A stretch of 64,000 bases of DNA from a bacterium (GTDB lineage: Bacteria > UBP6 > UBA1177), in assembly GCA_017963125.1 (NCBI GenBank), contig JAGCUA010000069.1, positions 151,723-215,722 on the forward strand, in the 5' to 3' direction. How positions within the stretch are numbered: the stretch's first letter is position 1; the number at the start of each line of letters is the position of its first letter. Under the pieces are notes generated by a model. It did not search any database. It was not told the DNA's origin and saw nothing but the letters and a program-made list of their open reading frames with translations. Of this stretch, positions 62,919-64,000 are shown piece after piece. The position numbers and the translations under genes were made by a program.

Positions 62919-63383
62919 ATGAAAAAAATCTGCCTGTTTTTCATAATTTTCGCTTTTTCGTTTCAGCTTTTCGCTGAAGAAAGCACTGTCGAAACATATC
63001 ACCCTCATCTGAAAGCGGGAATATCGCTCATCATTGTCGGAGCCGCCGTTACAGCGGGCGGAATCGCCGGTTTTCACATCGCTTCCGACAAAGAGTTCGA
63101 CAAATACAAAAAAATGAAAGATTATGACAACGCTTTCGAGGCTGTAACTCAAGGTGAAAAGGAATCTGAATACCTCAACAGAGCAAAGAATTACCGCAAG
63201 AAAGCCAACACCTACCGTTCTCTTGAAATAGCAGCAGGTGTAATCGGCGGCGAGCTTTTTCTGACAGGAATCATACTGGCCGCGATAAAAGAGAAGAAAA
63301 CTGAAAAGGATGTCACTCTCACAAATATTTCGGCCGCTCCGTCAAGAGACGGTTTCTATGCCTCGGTCGGATTTGAATTTTAG
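62919..63383 (+). CDS. Small exported protein with two hydrophobic segments
   Basis: Start ATG 62919, one base after the upstream stop and with GGAG upstream, gives 154 residues. A signal peptide (cut near LFA-EE) is followed by two hydrophobic stretches, LKAGISLIIVGAAVTAGGI and AAGVIGGELFLTGIILAAI, with a Lys-rich helical part between. The end is GFYASVGFEF, with terminal Phe as in envelope proteins. The family is not recognised; it is probably an envelope protein co-transcribed with the DUF1566 lipoproteins. Confidence 0.75.
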   Translation: MKKICLFFIIFAFSFQLFAEESTVETYHPHLKAGISLIIVGAAVTAGGIAGFHIASDKEFDKYKKMKDYDNAFEAVTQGEKESEYLNRAKNYRKKANTYRSLEIAAGVIGGELFLTGIILAAIKEKKTEKDVTLTNISAAPSRDGFYASVGFEF

Positions 63384-63393
63384 GAAAAAAATA

Positions 63394-63996
63394 ATGAAAA
63401 AATTCGGCTCGGCGATATGTTTCTTTCTGATATTCATCTTTGCATCATCCTGCGAAAGACCTGACTATACGGATGAAATAAAAAATGCATACAAGTCGGC
63501 CAACCACGGTCAAGTAATTGCTGGCAATATGTGGTCTGCCGTATCTCAGGACGTGCTGGAATGGCTCGAAGCTGTTTCATACTGTAACAATCTTTATGAA
63601 CTTGGATATTCCGACTGGCGGCTTCCGACGGTTGATGAACTAAGGACGCTTATCAAAGACTGCCCCAAGACAGAGAGCGGTGGTTCGTGCGGTCTCACCG
63701 ACAAATGTATAACCGAAGAAGAGTCTGTCTATAATTGCTTTGAACCACAAAGCTGCAATTGCCAAAGGTTCTATCAAGAAGATGGCATCAGCTACAGCAA
63801 ACTTGGTGACTGGGAGCCCCTATGGTCCTCCATCCCGAATGACTGCCGGAATGACGAGGATGCATGGTATGTTGATTTCCGCGACGGCGGCATACACCAG
63901 CCCACAGCGTCCGCCAATGTTGCCTGCGAACATCACTCCCCTCCTAAAACTTATGTCCGCTGCGTGAGACAGGTTCAGGATCATTCCCAATTATAG
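63394..63996 (+). CDS. DUF1566 (Lcl-like) lipoprotein, copy 2
   Basis: Start ATG 63394 (AGGA 8 bases upstream) gives 200 residues. Its lipobox region is FASSC-ERPDYTDE, near-identical to copy 1 (FASC-ERPDYDDE). The core YELGYSDWRLPTVDELRTLI also matches copy 1, while the middle parts differ. It ends 4 bases before the window's right edge, so the gene is complete. The pair looks like a recent duplication with the small membrane gene between. Confidence 0.88.
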   Translation: MKKFGSAICFFLIFIFASSCERPDYTDEIKNAYKSANHGQVIAGNMWSAVSQDVLEWLEAVSYCNNLYELGYSDWRLPTVDELRTLIKDCPKTESGGSCGLTDKCITEEESVYNCFEPQSCNCQRFYQEDGISYSKLGDWEPLWSSIPNDCRNDEDAWYVDFRDGGIHQPTASANVACEHHSPPKTYVRCVRQVQDHSQL

Positions 63997-64000
63997 AAAA

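Overview
The window looks like a chromosomal piece of an uncultured, anaerobic Gram-negative bacterium with a two-membrane envelope. Gram-negative traits are a type II secretion system (T2SS), lipobox lipoproteins, an outer-membrane-type beta-barrel protein and an AMIN-type amidase. Anaerobic traits are the [FeFe]-hydrogenase maturase HydG, an RnfB ferredoxin-type subunit, a methylmalonyl-CoA mutase subunit and radical-SAM proteins. Many lipoproteins carry a long Asp/Glu/Pro/Thr/Ser linker just after the lipidated Cys. One giant protein combines thrombospondin type 3 repeats with a C-terminal CGNG..EGDEVCD Cys-rich segment. That combination is common in Myxococcota and other former Deltaproteobacteria, so I lean that way, but the assignment is an inference from gene content. 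No phage, transposase or CRISPR array was seen.

Layout. 1-1710: end of a possible VTC-domain gene, a DUF4956 membrane protein and a further membrane protein. 1707-15650 (minus): T2SS genes gspG-H-I-J-K-L-M-N, followed within tens of bases by three exported or lipoprotein genes, probably one long transcription unit. 15820-22512 (minus): FecCD-type permease, cell-wall amidase, beta-barrel protein and a periplasmic-propeller diguanylate cyclase. 22662-26819 (minus): tRNA(CAT), pepT, rnfB, rseC and two half-size chromate-transporter genes. 26909-29611 (minus): a lipoprotein with Thr-Pro repeat linkers and three copies of one module. 29763-34009 (plus): clpP-clpX-lon. 34503-34845: a DUF523 gene and a promoter-preceded RNA gene that I read as 6S RNA. 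34845-42681: acyl-CoA ligase, lipoprotein, aromatic amino acid lyase, SIMPL protein, flavodoxin and an unknown coiled-coil protein. 42759-48419: methylmalonyl-CoA mutase subunit, two tandem arylsulfotransferase-like lipoproteins and a secreted endonuclease I. 48579-51496: WYL regulator, an unknown gene and an ArsB/NhaD-type transporter. 51652-56328: an accessory cluster with a B12-type radical SAM protein, XRE regulator, DinD, Rnl5-like RNA ligase and a Panacea-domain toxin-antitoxin pair. 56392-64000: cyclophilin, DUF2062, DnaQ-like exonuclease, UvrD-like helicase, the hydrogenase regulator TM1266 with hydG, and paired DUF1566 lipoproteins.

How the genes may work together. The T2SS pseudopilus and inner-membrane platform genes lie upstream of large surface lipoproteins. 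The window also holds other likely envelope or secreted cargo: endonuclease I, ASST-like lipoproteins and the TP-linker protein. Protein quality control (ClpP/ClpX/Lon) is encoded in one run. HydG with TM1266 and RnfB point to fermentative or hydrogen metabolism; their usual partners lie outside the window. The stretch I find most worth following is 53-56.4 kb, where an RNA ligase with its own promoter sits beside DinD and a Panacea toxin-antitoxin pair, which suggests a stress or phage-response island.

Start sites were chosen by Shine-Dalgarno spacing and, for exported proteins, by the signal peptide. They often fall downstream of the longest open frame. All functional calls come from reading motifs by eye; no database search was run.
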